The notes below the pieces were generated by a model. It was not told the DNA's origin. It worked only from the letters and a program-made list of their open reading frames with translations, and did no database searches. DNA of 44,037 nt from an uncultured Clostridia bacterium (GTDB taxonomy: Bacteria > Bacillota > Clostridia > Oscillospirales > Acutalibacteraceae): the NCBI GenBank assembly GCA_937916395.1, contig CALFTN010000087.1, positions 1 through 44,037 on the forward strand, given 5' to 3'. Shown one piece after another: positions 24,608 to 33,448 of this stretch (positions within the stretch are counted from its first letter, which is position 1; each line of letters opens with the position of its first letter). Both the position numbers and the translations under genes were made by a program.

Positions 24608-24632
24608 TAAATAGAAACTAAGGAGAACAGTT

Positions 24633-26294
24633 ATGCTTTCTGTTTTAAAAATCAGAAACATTGCTATAATAGAAAACGCAGAAATCGAGTATTCAAAAGG
24701 ATTTAATGTGCTTACAGGTGAAACTGGTGCAGGTAAATCTATAATACTCGATTCAATTAACGCTGTGCTTGGTTTTCGTACTTCTCGTGAACTTATCAGA
24801 ACGGGAGAAACGGAAGCTGAAGTTACGGCGCTGTTTTCATTTGTAGGTGAAAAGACAAATATTAAATTAAAAGAGCTTGGTCTGCCACAAAATGACGATA
24901 ACACTCTTTTAATCACAAGAACAATAACTCAGGATAAAAATATCTGTAGAGTGAACAATTCACTTACATCTGTTTCTGCTTTGAGGGAAATAGGTAATAC
25001 ACTTATAAGTATTCACGGTCAGCAGGATAATCGTGAGCTTTTGGACAGCGAAACACATATTGGTTATTTAGATGCTGTTGCTGAAAATGCTGGACTTCTT
25101 GAAGAATATAAAGCTACATATTCTGAACTGTGTGAAATTAATTCTCAGATTAAATCACTTATGTCAGACGAAGCTGAAAAGGCTCGTATGATTGATATAT
25201 TATCCTTTCAGATTGATGAGTTAACAAAAGCAGAAATTACTGTAGGTGAGTGGGAAGAGCTCAAATCTAAACGAACAGAAATACAAAACATTGAAAAAAT
25301 AAGCGAAGGTTTTAAAATGGCAGAAAGTGCACTTTCTGGTGGCGATGGTTTTACAGGTGCAGTAGAACTTGTTTCTGGTGCAGGTAAAGCACTTTCACAA
25401 GTTTCTTCATTTTCAAAAACAGCAGAAGAATTATCAACTAAACTAAATGATATTTATTACGAATTGAGTGATATTGCTGATAATTTACGCTTTAATGATG
25501 GTATGGGTGAATACACCAGAAATGACCTTGAATTAATAGAAGAAAGATTAGATTTACTTTATAGATTAAGCAAAAAATATGGTGCGACTGAAGAAGAAAT
25601 GCTTGAGTTTTTAAGTAACGCAGAAGAAAAATTAAACTCACTCACTTCTTCAGAAGAAAATTTAGAAGCGTTAAAAGAAAAACGCGAAGAGGTTTTATTA
25701 ACGGCACAGAAACAAGCAGAAAAATTGTCACTCTGTCGTAAAGAAACCGCAAAAAAATTCGAAGAAAATGTAATGGAAGAATTACGCTTCTTAGATATGC
25801 CAAGTGTAGAGTTTAAGGTGGAATTCAGTGAGGTTGAGCTTTGCGAAAATGGTATTGATTCAATTGAATTTTTGATAAGTGCAAATATCGGTGAACCGCC
25901 AAAGCCAATAGCAAAAATCGCAAGTGGTGGTGAGCTTTCAAGAATTATGCTGGCTCTTAAAAATGTGCTTTCAGATAAAGACCAGATTGGCACAATGATA
26001 TTTGACGAGGTTGACACAGGTGTAAGTGGTCGTGCTGCTACAAAAGTAGCACAAAAATTAAAACAAGTTTCAAGTGGCAGACAGGTTATTTGTGTTACTC
26101 ATTTAGCTCAATTAGCAGTTTTAGCTGATAATCATTATTTAATTGAAAAATCTGCAAAGGATGGTAAAACATACACAAATGTTACACCACTTGATTTTGA
26201 CGGTAGAAAATACGAAATTGCCAGAATTACTGGTGGTGGTGAAATAACAGAAACACAGCTTAAAAATGCAGAAGAAATGCTTTCTATGCAATAA
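24633..26294 (+). CDS. recN: DNA repair protein RecN
   Basis: A 553-residue SMC-like ATPase used in double-strand-break repair. The N-terminal Walker A motif is GETGAGKSII (about residues 30-39). Two long coiled-coil stretches (about 150-340) surround the middle. The ABC signature SGGELSRIMLALK and Walker B IFDEVDTGVSG lie near 430-470, then a switch histidine in VTHLAQLA. Length and order are normal. AAGGAG precedes the ATG. It follows argR after 25 bases. In Bacillus the next genes are spoIVB and spo0A; here a TIM-barrel isomerase follows. Confidence 0.96.
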   Translation: MLSVLKIRNIAIIENAEIEYSKGFNVLTGETGAGKSIILDSINAVLGFRTSRELIRTGETEAEVTALFSFVGEKTNIKLKELGLPQNDDNTLLITRTITQDKNICRVNNSLTSVSALREIGNTLISIHGQQDNRELLDSETHIGYLDAVAENAGLLEEYKATYSELCEINSQIKSLMSDEAEKARMIDILSFQIDELTKAEITVGEWEELKSKRTEIQNIEKISEGFKMAESALSGGDGFTGAVELVSGAGKALSQVSSFSKTAEELSTKLNDIYYELSDIADNLRFNDGMGEYTRNDLELIEERLDLLYRLSKKYGATEEEMLEFLSNAEEKLNSLTSSEENLEALKEKREEVLLTAQKQAEKLSLCRKETAKKFEENVMEELRFLDMPSVEFKVEFSEVELCENGIDSIEFLISANIGEPPKPIAKIASGGELSRIMLALKNVLSDKDQIGTMIFDEVDTGVSGRAATKVAQKLKQVSSGRQVICVTHLAQLAVLADNHYLIEKSAKDGKTYTNVTPLDFDGRKYEIARITGGGEITETQLKNAEEMLSMQ

Positions 26295-26309
26295 AAAAGG
26301 TGATATATT

Positions 26310-27107
26310 ATGAAATTAGGTGCTTGTTTAGGTTGGGGCGATTTCAGTAAATATGAATTTGCAAAACAATGTGGTCTGGATTTTGGGGAAACAGATTTTA
26401 CAGATGTTGCTCAGGCTAGTGAAGAAGAATTTAACGAGTTTTGTGAAAATATAAAGAAGCTTAAATTTCCTGTACTTGCTGCCAACCATTTTTTACCTGG
26501 TCATTTAAAGCTTGTTGGCGAAAATGTAGATAAAAAGGCGTTAGCTGAATTTTTAGAAAAAGGCTTTGAAAGAGCCAGTAAAATCGGAATTCAATCAGTT
26601 GTTTTCGGTAGTGGTGCTGCAAGAAGCTTTGACGAAAATTATACCTTGAAAAAGGCTTCTGAAGATATGGTGACTTTCTTGAAAGAAATCGTTTCTCCAA
26701 TAGCTTCTAAATATGATGTTAATGTTGTTATTGAGCCACTCAGTATAGGTGAAACCTCAATGATTCATACAGTAAAAGATGGTGTTGATTTTGCAGAAAA
26801 GGCAGGCTTTGACCATGTTTATGGTCTTGCAGACTTATTCCACGTTTGTAATAATAAAGACGATATTGATGGAATAGGTGACTTTGTAGGTAAAATTAAG
26901 CATGCTCATATTGCAGAACCTGAAACCCGCATTTTCCCTAATAAAAATGCAGATGAAAGTGTTAATGATATTTACAAAAGATTTATTAACGCCTTAAATA
27001 AAGCAAATTGTAAAACCTTAACTATTGAAGCGAGAACAGATGATTTTTGTAAAGACTTGGTTGAAGCGATTGAAGTGCTTAGAGCTATAGAAAAACAGGA
27101 TGTGTAA
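26310..27107 (+). CDS. TIM-barrel sugar-phosphate isomerase/epimerase-like protein
   Basis: A 265-residue protein of the xylose isomerase-like/AP endonuclease 2 barrel family. Metal-binding residues can be picked out: glutamate in VVIEPLS, aspartate/histidine in LADLFHVCN, histidines in KIKHAHIAEPETR and the final glutamate in LTIEARTD. Members isomerise or epimerise keto-sugars or inositol derivatives; the substrate here is unknown. No signal peptide. It begins 15 bases after recN and is probably the last gene of the nusB-recN operon, although its function does not link with the others. Its stop codon is in the loop of a strong bidirectional terminator. Confidence 0.82.
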   Translation: MKLGACLGWGDFSKYEFAKQCGLDFGETDFTDVAQASEEEFNEFCENIKKLKFPVLAANHFLPGHLKLVGENVDKKALAEFLEKGFERASKIGIQSVVFGSGAARSFDENYTLKKASEDMVTFLKEIVSPIASKYDVNVVIEPLSIGETSMIHTVKDGVDFAEKAGFDHVYGLADLFHVCNNKDDIDGIGDFVGKIKHAHIAEPETRIFPNKNADESVNDIYKRFINALNKANCKTLTIEARTDDFCKDLVEAIEVLRAIEKQDV

Positions 27108-27136
27108 GTTCACATCCTGTTTTTCTATAGTTTTTT
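27085..27136. terminator. Bidirectional terminator ending the nusB operon
   Basis: A perfect 20-bp stem (27085-27104 with 27111-27130) with a 6-base loop and six T after it on the plus strand. The isomerase stop codon is in the loop and the stop of the convergent radical SAM gene (27125-27127) is in the right arm. Confidence 0.93.
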
Positions 27137-28006
27137 AACTCCCGTCAAATCAAAGCTCGGCGTATATTCTTCTTTAGCTGAAGAGAGTTCTTGCACAAAA
27201 CCATCTTCAATACCTGAGTCATATAAATATTCTGCAATTTCGTCATATTCTTTTTGTGTCAATCTTCTGTGAAGCTCGTCTTTTTTACATTCACCATTTG
27301 GTGTGAATTGGCTCATAAGGCTAAAAAGAATATCGCCATCATTGAAGTTTTCGGTTACCCAGTCAATAACTCTTTTTGAATTCTCAAGCTGACCTGGCAA
27401 AACAAGATGGCGAATTATAACGCCACTTTGCATTATACCATTTTCATCAATTTTATATTTGCCGACTTGGCTGAACATTTCTTTGATTGCTTTCGTAGCA
27501 GTTTCAAAATAATTTTTTGCACCAGAATACTTAAAAGCCAGGCTGTTGTCAGCATATTTTAAATCAGGGATAAATATATTGATTTTGCCGTCAAGTTTTT
27601 TTAGCGACTCAATATTTTCATAGCCACCACAGTTGTAAACTACAGGAACACTTAAAGGCTCGTCGAGTGATTTTAAAATTGCATCTAAAAAGTGAGTTGG
27701 GGTTACAAGATTGATGTTGTTAACACCTTGTGAAATAAGCTCTTTATATATTTCTTTAAGCCTCTCCACAGAAACAGTTTCACCAAATTGCTTTCTGCTT
27801 ATTTCTTTGTTCTGGCAAAATTCGCATTTTAAGTTGCAACCACTGAAAAAAACAGTTCCACTGCCTTTACCAGAGCTTATAGGCGGTTCTTCCCATAAGT
27901 GAACAGATGCTCTTGCAATTTTTGGTTCTAAACCCATGTTACAATAGCCTTTTTCTTTAGTTCTGTCGATGCCGCAATTTCTTGGGCAATCGTTACAAAT
28001 ATACAT
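27125..28006 (-). CDS. Radical SAM protein, pyruvate formate-lyase activase-like
   Basis: A 293-residue radical SAM enzyme of the COG1313 (PflX-like) family. The [4Fe-4S] motif C-x3-C-x2-C is seen as SGCNLKCEFCQNKE near residues 54-67. An extra N-terminal cysteine set (CNDCPRNCGIDR, and GYCNMG) may bind a second metal or cluster. In the family these proteins resemble glycyl-radical enzyme activases, but their partner is usually unknown; no glycyl-radical enzyme is encoded here. The ATG at 28006 has GGTGA four bases upstream. Monocistronic, with a promoter at 28022-28050 and a shared terminator. Confidence 0.88.
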   Translation of the reverse strand: MYICNDCPRNCGIDRTKEKGYCNMGLEPKIARASVHLWEEPPISSGKGSGTVFFSGCNLKCEFCQNKEISRKQFGETVSVERLKEIYKELISQGVNNINLVTPTHFLDAILKSLDEPLSVPVVYNCGGYENIESLKKLDGKINIFIPDLKYADNSLAFKYSGAKNYFETATKAIKEMFSQVGKYKIDENGIMQSGVIIRHLVLPGQLENSKRVIDWVTENFNDGDILFSLMSQFTPNGECKKDELHRRLTQKEYDEIAEYLYDSGIEDGFVQELSSAKEEYTPSFDLTGVKKL

Positions 28007-28021
28007 AAAATCACCACATTG

Positions 28022-28050
28022 ATTATACTCTTAAATCCATTAAAAAGCAA
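28022..28050 (-). promoter_or_regulatory. Promoter for the radical SAM gene
   Basis: On the minus strand TTGCTT (28045-28050), 17 bases, TATAAT (28022-28027), very close to the start codon at 28006, so the leader is short. Confidence 0.7.
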
Positions 28051-28072
28051 CACGGTAAATTAGTTCAAAAAC

Positions 28073-28101
28073 TTGCATTATAATGTAATATGTGATATAA
28101 T
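28073..28101 (+). promoter_or_regulatory. Promoter for the ruvC operon
   Basis: TTGCAT (28073-28078), 17 bases ending in TGTGA, TATAAT (28096-28101), about 55 bases before the ruvC GTG. No LexA-type dyad is obvious. Confidence 0.8.
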
Positions 28102-28155
28102 AAATCAGTTTAAAATGTCATAGTATTGCTTTTTGTTAAAGTTGAGGTGAAATCA

Positions 28156-28650
28156 GTGGTAATTCTCGGTATAGACCCAGGCTACGCAATAGTTGGTTGT
28201 GGTATTGTCAGATATGAAAAAAATGACTTTAAGCTCTTGGGCTATGGTGCTGTTACTACCGATAAGGATATGCCGTTTAACGAACGCCTTAAAAAGATAT
28301 ATGACGACCTTACTGAGCTTTTAGAAAAGTTTAAGCCGGATGCAGTAAGTATTGAAAGACTTTACTTTAATACAAACCAAAAAACTGCGATTGATGTAGC
28401 GCAGGCAAGGGGTGTTATTGTTTTAGCAGTGCAAAACAAGGGTATTCCGATTTTTGAATATACACCATTACAAGTAAAACAAAGTATTGTAGGCTACGGC
28501 AGAGCAGAAAAAACACAGGTTCAGGAAATGACTAAGATGTTCTTACATTTAGATAAAATTCCAAAGCCTGACGATGCTGCCGATGCTTTAGCGCTTGCTA
28601 TTTGTCATGGTCACGCTAGTGGCTCACTTATTATGAACGGGAGATTTTAA
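28156..28650 (+). CDS. ruvC: Holliday junction resolvase RuvC
   Basis: A 164-residue endonuclease that cuts Holliday junctions symmetrically. The RNase H-like fold carries acidic residues D7 (GIDPG), E67 (SIERLYF), D140 and D143 (KPDDAADA), the full catalytic set. The GTG at 28156 is selected because GAGGTGA (28144-28150) lies five bases before it. It places D7 at the same number as in E. coli. Longer upstream readings overlap the ribosome binding site. It is followed after two bases by ruvA, then ruvB, making one resolvasome unit at the head of a long operon. Confidence 0.95.
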   Translation: MVILGIDPGYAIVGCGIVRYEKNDFKLLGYGAVTTDKDMPFNERLKKIYDDLTELLEKFKPDAVSIERLYFNTNQKTAIDVAQARGVIVLAVQNKGIPIFEYTPLQVKQSIVGYGRAEKTQVQEMTKMFLHLDKIPKPDDAADALALAICHGHASGSLIMNGRF

Positions 28651-28652
28651 AA

Positions 28653-29267
28653 ATGTTTTATAGTTTAACAGGTAAAATAATTCATAAGGATGAACAATCA
28701 GTTGCTTTGCTGGTTGGTGGTGTAGGCTTTAAATGCTTTACGACACGTTCAACCTTAGCAAAAATTAATGCTTCTGGAAATTCTGAGGAAACACTTTTTA
28801 CTTATCTTAATGTTCGTGAAGATGCTCTTGATTTGTTCGGTTTTTATTCAAATGAAGAGCTTGACGCTTTTAAAATGCTTTTAGGTGTTTCAGGTGTTGG
28901 TCCTAAAGCAGCTCTTGCAATTCTTTCAGAACTCACACCAGACAATTTTGCAGTTGCTGTGGCGTCTGGTGATACAAAGGCAATTACTCAGGCAAACGGT
29001 GTAGGTCCAAAACTTGCACAAAGAATTGTTTTAGAGCTTAAAGATAAAATTTCTTCTGTGAGCTTTATTAGTGAAGAAAGCAGTAATATTTCGAGTGCAG
29101 TATCACAAGTTGCATCAAAGAGTAATAGTCAGGAAGCTGTTCAGGCATTAACTGCGTTAGGATATACACAAACTGAAGCTTCTGTGGCTATCAGCAAATT
29201 AGACCAGTCACTTTCTGTAGAAGACCTTATAAAAGGTGCTCTTAAAAATATGACTTTAAGATTTTAA
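28653..29267 (+). CDS. ruvA: Holliday junction DNA helicase RuvA
   Basis: A 204-residue junction-binding subunit. Domain I is an OB fold (MFYSLTGKIIHKDEQSVAL). Domain II has two helix-hairpin-helix motifs (LLGVSGVGPKAALAILSEL and QANGVGPKLAQRIVLELKDK). A flexible linker around residues 130-155 precedes domain III, which contacts RuvB (EAVQALTALGYTQTEASVAI). Length and order are normal. It follows ruvC by two bases. Confidence 0.96.
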   Translation: MFYSLTGKIIHKDEQSVALLVGGVGFKCFTTRSTLAKINASGNSEETLFTYLNVREDALDLFGFYSNEELDAFKMLLGVSGVGPKAALAILSELTPDNFAVAVASGDTKAITQANGVGPKLAQRIVLELKDKISSVSFISEESSNISSAVSQVASKSNSQEAVQALTALGYTQTEASVAISKLDQSLSVEDLIKGALKNMTLRF

Positions 29268-29292
29268 TTTTAAATAAATTAAAGGTGAAAAA

Positions 29293-30345
29293 ATGAACGA
29301 TTTTTTTATTGCAGATGAGGAAAGAATTATTACCCCTGAGTTTACAGGGAATGATAATGATATTGAAACTTCCTTAAGACCACACGCTCTTGACGAATAT
29401 GTTGGTCAGGAAAAGGTTAAAGAAAATTTAAAAATTTATATTGAAGCCGCTAAAAAACGTAAAGAGTCTTTAGACCACGTTCTTCTTTATGGTCCTCCAG
29501 GTCTTGGTAAAACAACTCTTGCCGGCATCATTGCTAATGAAATGGGTGTTCAGATTCGCGTTACTTCTGGTCCGGCTATCGAGAAGCCAGGTGATTTGGC
29601 TGCTCTTTTAACAAGTCTTAATGATGGTGATGTTCTCTTTATCGATGAAATTCATCGTCTTTCAAGAAGTATTGAAGAAGTTCTTTATCCTGCTATGGAA
29701 GATTTTGCGTTGGATATAATTATCGGTAAAGGTCCATCTGCACGTTCAATAAGACTAGATTTAAAACGCTTTACATTAATTGGTGCAACAACACGTGCTG
29801 GTCAGCTTTCAGCACCAATGCGTGACAGATTTGGTGTTATTTTAAGACTTGAGCTTTATTCACCAGAAGAATTAGCAAGAATAGTAAAACGAAGTGCAAG
29901 TATTTTAAATGTAGGGATTGATGACGACGGTGCGTTAGAGGTTGCTTCGCGTTCACGTGGTACACCACGAATTGCAAACCGACTTTTAAAACGTGCACGA
30001 GATTACGCCGAGGTTATGGGAGACGGCGTTATATCAGTAGAGAATGCTCAAAATGCTTTAGCACGAATGGAAATTGATGAATTAGGTCTTGACCTTGTAG
30101 ACAGAAATCTTTTAACAGCAATGATTGAAAACTATAATGGTGGTCCTGTTGGTCTTGAAACAATTTCTGCATTAATCGGCGAAGAATCGGTTACAATAGA
30201 AGATGTGTATGAGCCATATTTGATGCAGTTGGGATTTTTAACACGTACACCACGTGGTAGAAAGGTTACACCACTTGGTTACAGACATTTGGGTTTAACA
30301 CCACCAACAGAAGACGGCGAACAAAGCACATTTAAAAACTATTAA
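29293..30345 (+). CDS. ruvB: Holliday junction branch-migration ATPase RuvB
   Basis: A 350-residue AAA+ motor that drives branch migration with RuvA. Walker A GPPGLGKTTLA (about residues 63-73), Walker B FIDEIHRLS, sensor 1 and arginine-finger region IGATTRAGQLSAPMRDRFG, and a C-terminal winged helix ending in TPRGRKVTPLGYRHLG are all intact. The N-terminus has the RPHALDEYVGQEKVK motif. GGTGA precedes the ATG. It closes the ruvCAB unit, with glmM following after 18 bases. Confidence 0.97.
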   Translation: MNDFFIADEERIITPEFTGNDNDIETSLRPHALDEYVGQEKVKENLKIYIEAAKKRKESLDHVLLYGPPGLGKTTLAGIIANEMGVQIRVTSGPAIEKPGDLAALLTSLNDGDVLFIDEIHRLSRSIEEVLYPAMEDFALDIIIGKGPSARSIRLDLKRFTLIGATTRAGQLSAPMRDRFGVILRLELYSPEELARIVKRSASILNVGIDDDGALEVASRSRGTPRIANRLLKRARDYAEVMGDGVISVENAQNALARMEIDELGLDLVDRNLLTAMIENYNGGPVGLETISALIGEESVTIEDVYEPYLMQLGFLTRTPRGRKVTPLGYRHLGLTPPTEDGEQSTFKNY

Positions 30346-30363
30346 TTAAATGGAGTGATTAGT

Positions 30364-31737
30364 TTGGGTAGATTATTTGGTACAGATGGTGCACGAGGTA
30401 TTGCAAACTCAGAGCTTACTTGTGAATTAGCAATGGAAATAGGCAGAGCAGCTGCAATGGTTTTAACAAAACAGACTAATAAGAAGCCGAAAGTGCTTAT
30501 AGGTATGGATACAAGAGCATCTTCCCAGATGTTAGAGTCAGCAATTACAGCAGGTCTTTGTTCTGTTGGTGCGGATGTAATGCTTTTAGGTGAAATTCCT
30601 ACACCTGCAGTAGCTTATCTTGTAAGGAAATATGAGTATGATGCGGCAGTAATGATTTCTGCGTCACATAACCCTTGCGAATATAACGGAATTAAAATTT
30701 TTCAGGGCACAGGTTATAAATTACCAGATGCTTTAGAAGAAGAAATTGAAGCAATTATTTTAGATAAATCACAAGTTCCACCAATAAAGGTTGGTGGCGA
30801 AGTGGGTAGGGTAACAAGAGCCAGAACTTCCATTAAAGATTATACAGAATATCTTCTTGATATCGTTGAAACAGATATGGAAGAAAACAATATTTCTGGT
30901 TTGTCAGATTTGAAAATTGCAGTTGACTGTGCAAATGGTGCTTCTTCTGTAATTGCACCAAATTTATTTATGAAGCTTTGTCCTAACGCTTTCTTTATTG
31001 GTGCTCATCCAAACGGTACAAATATAAATGAAAACTGTGGTTCAACACATCTTGAATTATTGAGTGACTTTGTTGTAAGAAATAATTGCGATGTTGGTCT
31101 TGCTTTTGATGGTGATGCTGACAGATTTTTAGCGATAGATGAAAATGGTAACGAGGTTGATGGTGATAAGCTTATTTCAATTTTTGCTAAGCACATGAAG
31201 TCAAAGAATAAGCTTAAAAATAATACGGCTGTTGTTACTGTTATGAGTAATATGGGCTTTTTCAAATTCTGTGAAGAAAACGGGATTGCTTGTGAAAAGG
31301 CAAAGGTTGGCGACCGTTACGTTCTTGAAAATATGTTAAAGGGTGGTCACAACATCGGTGGTGAACAGTCAGGTCATATTATTTTCTCTGACCATTCAAC
31401 TACTGGTGATGGTGAACTTTCTGCTTTAAAGCTCCTTTTGGTTATGAAAGAAACAGGTAAAAAGCTTTCAGAGCTTGCAAGTGAAATGAAGGTTTACCCA
31501 CAGACACTCATCAATGTACGTGTTTCTGATTTTGGTAAAGCACGTTTCCCACATGATAAAGAAATTAAAATAGCTATTGAAAGAGCAGAAAAAGAATTAG
31601 GTAACGACGGCAGAGTTCTTGTGCGTGTTTCTGGAACAGAGCCACTTATAAGAGTTATGTTAGAAGGTAATGACGAACAAAAAATTCAGGTTCTTGCAGA
31701 AGAACTTGCAGAAGTTATTAAGGAGCGATTACTTTAA
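30364..31737 (+). CDS. glmM: Phosphoglucosamine mutase
   Basis: A 457-residue alpha-D-phosphohexomutase converting glucosamine 6-phosphate to glucosamine 1-phosphate for UDP-GlcNAc and peptidoglycan synthesis. The active-site serine lies in ISASHNP near residue 100. The metal loop FDGDADR, the sugar loop GGEQSGH and the phosphate loop RVSGTEPLIRVM follow in order. A TTG start at 30364 is chosen: GGAGTGA lies five bases before it, and the product then begins MGRLFGTDGARG exactly as GlmM proteins usually do. The GTG at 30355 overlaps that site. Its stop overlaps the start of the next gene by one base. Confidence 0.95.
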   Translation: MGRLFGTDGARGIANSELTCELAMEIGRAAAMVLTKQTNKKPKVLIGMDTRASSQMLESAITAGLCSVGADVMLLGEIPTPAVAYLVRKYEYDAAVMISASHNPCEYNGIKIFQGTGYKLPDALEEEIEAIILDKSQVPPIKVGGEVGRVTRARTSIKDYTEYLLDIVETDMEENNISGLSDLKIAVDCANGASSVIAPNLFMKLCPNAFFIGAHPNGTNINENCGSTHLELLSDFVVRNNCDVGLAFDGDADRFLAIDENGNEVDGDKLISIFAKHMKSKNKLKNNTAVVTVMSNMGFFKFCEENGIACEKAKVGDRYVLENMLKGGHNIGGEQSGHIIFSDHSTTGDGELSALKLLLVMKETGKKLSELASEMKVYPQTLINVRVSDFGKARFPHDKEIKIAIERAEKELGNDGRVLVRVSGTEPLIRVMLEGNDEQKIQVLAEELAEVIKERLL

Positions 31738-32603
31738 TGCGTATTACTGACGCTTGGAAAGATTATGAGCTGTTAGATTGTTCTGACGGTGAAAGACTTG
31801 AAAGGTGGGGCGATATTATTTTAATTCGCCCTGACCCTCAGGTTATATGGAAAACAGAAAAGAAAAACAATTTGTGGTATGATGCTCACGCAAGATATCA
31901 CCGTTCTAATACTGGTGGTGGCTCATGGCAGTTTTATAAAAAAATACCTGAGGTGTGGCAGATTAAATTCAACGATTTGGAGTTCAATTTAAAGCCAATG
32001 TCTTTTAAGCATACAGGTGTTTTTCCTGAGCAGGCATGTAACTGGGAATTAGTAAGAGATATTATAAATCAAAGTGGAAGAGAAGATGTTAAGGTTCTCA
32101 ATCTTTTTGCATATACCGGTGCTGCAACTGTTTCTGCTTTAAAGGCTGGTGCTTCTGTAGTTCATGTTGATGCTTCAAAAGGTATGGTTCAATGGGCAAG
32201 AGAAAATGCACAGTCTTCTGGCGTAGCAGACAAGCAAGTTCGATGGATTGTTGATGATTGTATGAAATTCGTTGCCCGTGAAATCCGCAGAGAGAAAAAA
32301 TATGATATTATCATAATGGACCCTCCATCCTATGGCAGAGGGCCAGGTGGTGAAGTGTGGAAGCTAGAAAACGAAGTTTATGGATTTATTGAAATGTGTA
32401 AACAAGTTTTGAGTGACGCCCCACTTGCAGTTCTTGTTAATTCATATACAGCAGGTCTTTCTCCAGCAGTAATGAGTTACATATTGAATTCGACTATAGT
32501 TAAAGATTTCGGCGGTAAAGCCGAAGCAGATGAAATAGGTTTAAGGGTTTCACAAAACGGACTTATATTACCTTGTGGTTCAACTGCTATCTGGAAGAAA
32601 TAA
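31737..32603 (+). CDS. Class I SAM-dependent methyltransferase (RlmI/RlmL-like domain)
   Basis: A 288-residue methyltransferase. The SAM motif is LNLFAYTGAATVSALKAGA near residues 121-139, HVDASKGMVQWARENA follows, and the catalytic motif IMDPPSYGRG is near 196-205. This resembles the rRNA-methylating domain of COG1092 proteins, but the usual N-terminal PUA domain is replaced by about 100 residues with a different sequence (DPQVIWKTEKKNNLWYDAHA). An rRNA target is likely but unproven. The ATG overlaps the last base of the glmM stop, so translation is coupled. ecfA1 begins one base after its stop. Confidence 0.85.
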   Translation: MRITDAWKDYELLDCSDGERLERWGDIILIRPDPQVIWKTEKKNNLWYDAHARYHRSNTGGGSWQFYKKIPEVWQIKFNDLEFNLKPMSFKHTGVFPEQACNWELVRDIINQSGREDVKVLNLFAYTGAATVSALKAGASVVHVDASKGMVQWARENAQSSGVADKQVRWIVDDCMKFVAREIRREKKYDIIIMDPPSYGRGPGGEVWKLENEVYGFIEMCKQVLSDAPLAVLVNSYTAGLSPAVMSYILNSTIVKDFGGKAEADEIGLRVSQNGLILPCGSTAIWKK

Positions 32604-32604
32604 T

Positions 32605-33435
32605 ATGGAAAAGATTATAGAATTTAAAAATGTTTCTTTTAAATATTCCGAAGAAGATACGGAAGTTATAAATGATTTGTCGATTGACTTTTATTCTGGT
32701 CAGTTTACTTGTGTTTTGGGTCATAACGGCTCAGGTAAGTCCACTTTAGCAAAGCTTATGAATGCTATTAACTATCCGTCAAGTGGCAAGGTTATAAGCT
32801 TTGGATTTGATACAAGTAATGAAGAAAACGAAATAAAAATAAGACAAAATGTTGGTATGGTTTTCCAGAATCCTGATAACCAGATTGTTGCAACTATCGT
32901 TGAAGATGATGTTGCATTCGGTCCTGAAAATTTAGGCGTTCCACGTGAAGAAATAAGAAAAAGGGTAGACGAAGCTTTGAAAATTGTTGATATGTACGAT
33001 TATCGTCTTCACGAGCCTCACAAATTATCTGGTGGTCAAAAGCAAAGAGTGGCAATAGCGGGTGCTATAGCTATGCAGACAAAGTGCATTGTTCTGGACG
33101 AGCCTACTGCAATGCTTGACCCTAAAGGAAGAAAAGAGGTTTTAAATGCTTTAAAACGTCTTAAAGAAGAATTAGGGATGACAATTATTCTTATTACTCA
33201 CTTTATGGATGAAGCCGTAAATGCTGACAGAGTAGTTGTTATGAATGATGGTGTGGTAGTTTTTGATGGAACACCAGAAGAAGTGTTTAAAAATACAGAA
33301 GAATTAAAGAGAATAGGTCTTTCAGTGCCAAAGCCATTGGAATTAGCGTTAGAATTAAAAAAAGAAGGCTACGATTTAGGTACAAAGGTTTTAACAGAAG
33401 ACTTGTTTTTAGAAGCTTTTAAAAAATTACAATAA
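32605..33435 (+). CDS. ecfA1: Energy-coupling factor transporter ATPase EcfA1
   Basis: A 276-residue ABC ATPase of an ECF vitamin/micronutrient importer. Walker A GHNGSGKSTLAKLMN, Q-loop VFQNPDNQIVATIVEDDVAFGP, signature LSGGQKQRVAIAGAIA and Walker B CIVLDEPTAMLDP are complete. The C-terminal extension after residue 220 is the usual EcfA dimerisation region. The ATG at 32605 is chosen since GGAAG lies ten bases ahead; an earlier in-frame start lies within the methyltransferase gene. It works with ecfA2 and ecfT below. The substrate-binding S component is not in the window, as is usual for shared (group II) modules. Confidence 0.94.
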   Translation: MEKIIEFKNVSFKYSEEDTEVINDLSIDFYSGQFTCVLGHNGSGKSTLAKLMNAINYPSSGKVISFGFDTSNEENEIKIRQNVGMVFQNPDNQIVATIVEDDVAFGPENLGVPREEIRKRVDEALKIVDMYDYRLHEPHKLSGGQKQRVAIAGAIAMQTKCIVLDEPTAMLDPKGRKEVLNALKRLKEELGMTIILITHFMDEAVNADRVVVMNDGVVVFDGTPEEVFKNTEELKRIGLSVPKPLELALELKKEGYDLGTKVLTEDLFLEAFKKLQ

Positions 33436-33448
33436 GGAATCAATTATT

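Noticed and set aside
24485..24916. 143-codon minus-strand ORF across argR/recN
   Set aside because: It lies opposite two well-identified genes, has no ribosome binding site, and its translation is Ser/Ile-rich low-complexity typical of antisense frames.
25559..26017. 152-codon minus-strand ORF inside recN
   Set aside because: Entirely antisense to the recN coding sequence, including its ABC signature; serine-rich translation and no start signals.
28007..28155. LexA box controlling ruvCAB
   Set aside because: No GAAC-N4-GTTC-like dyad was found between the promoter and the ruvC start.
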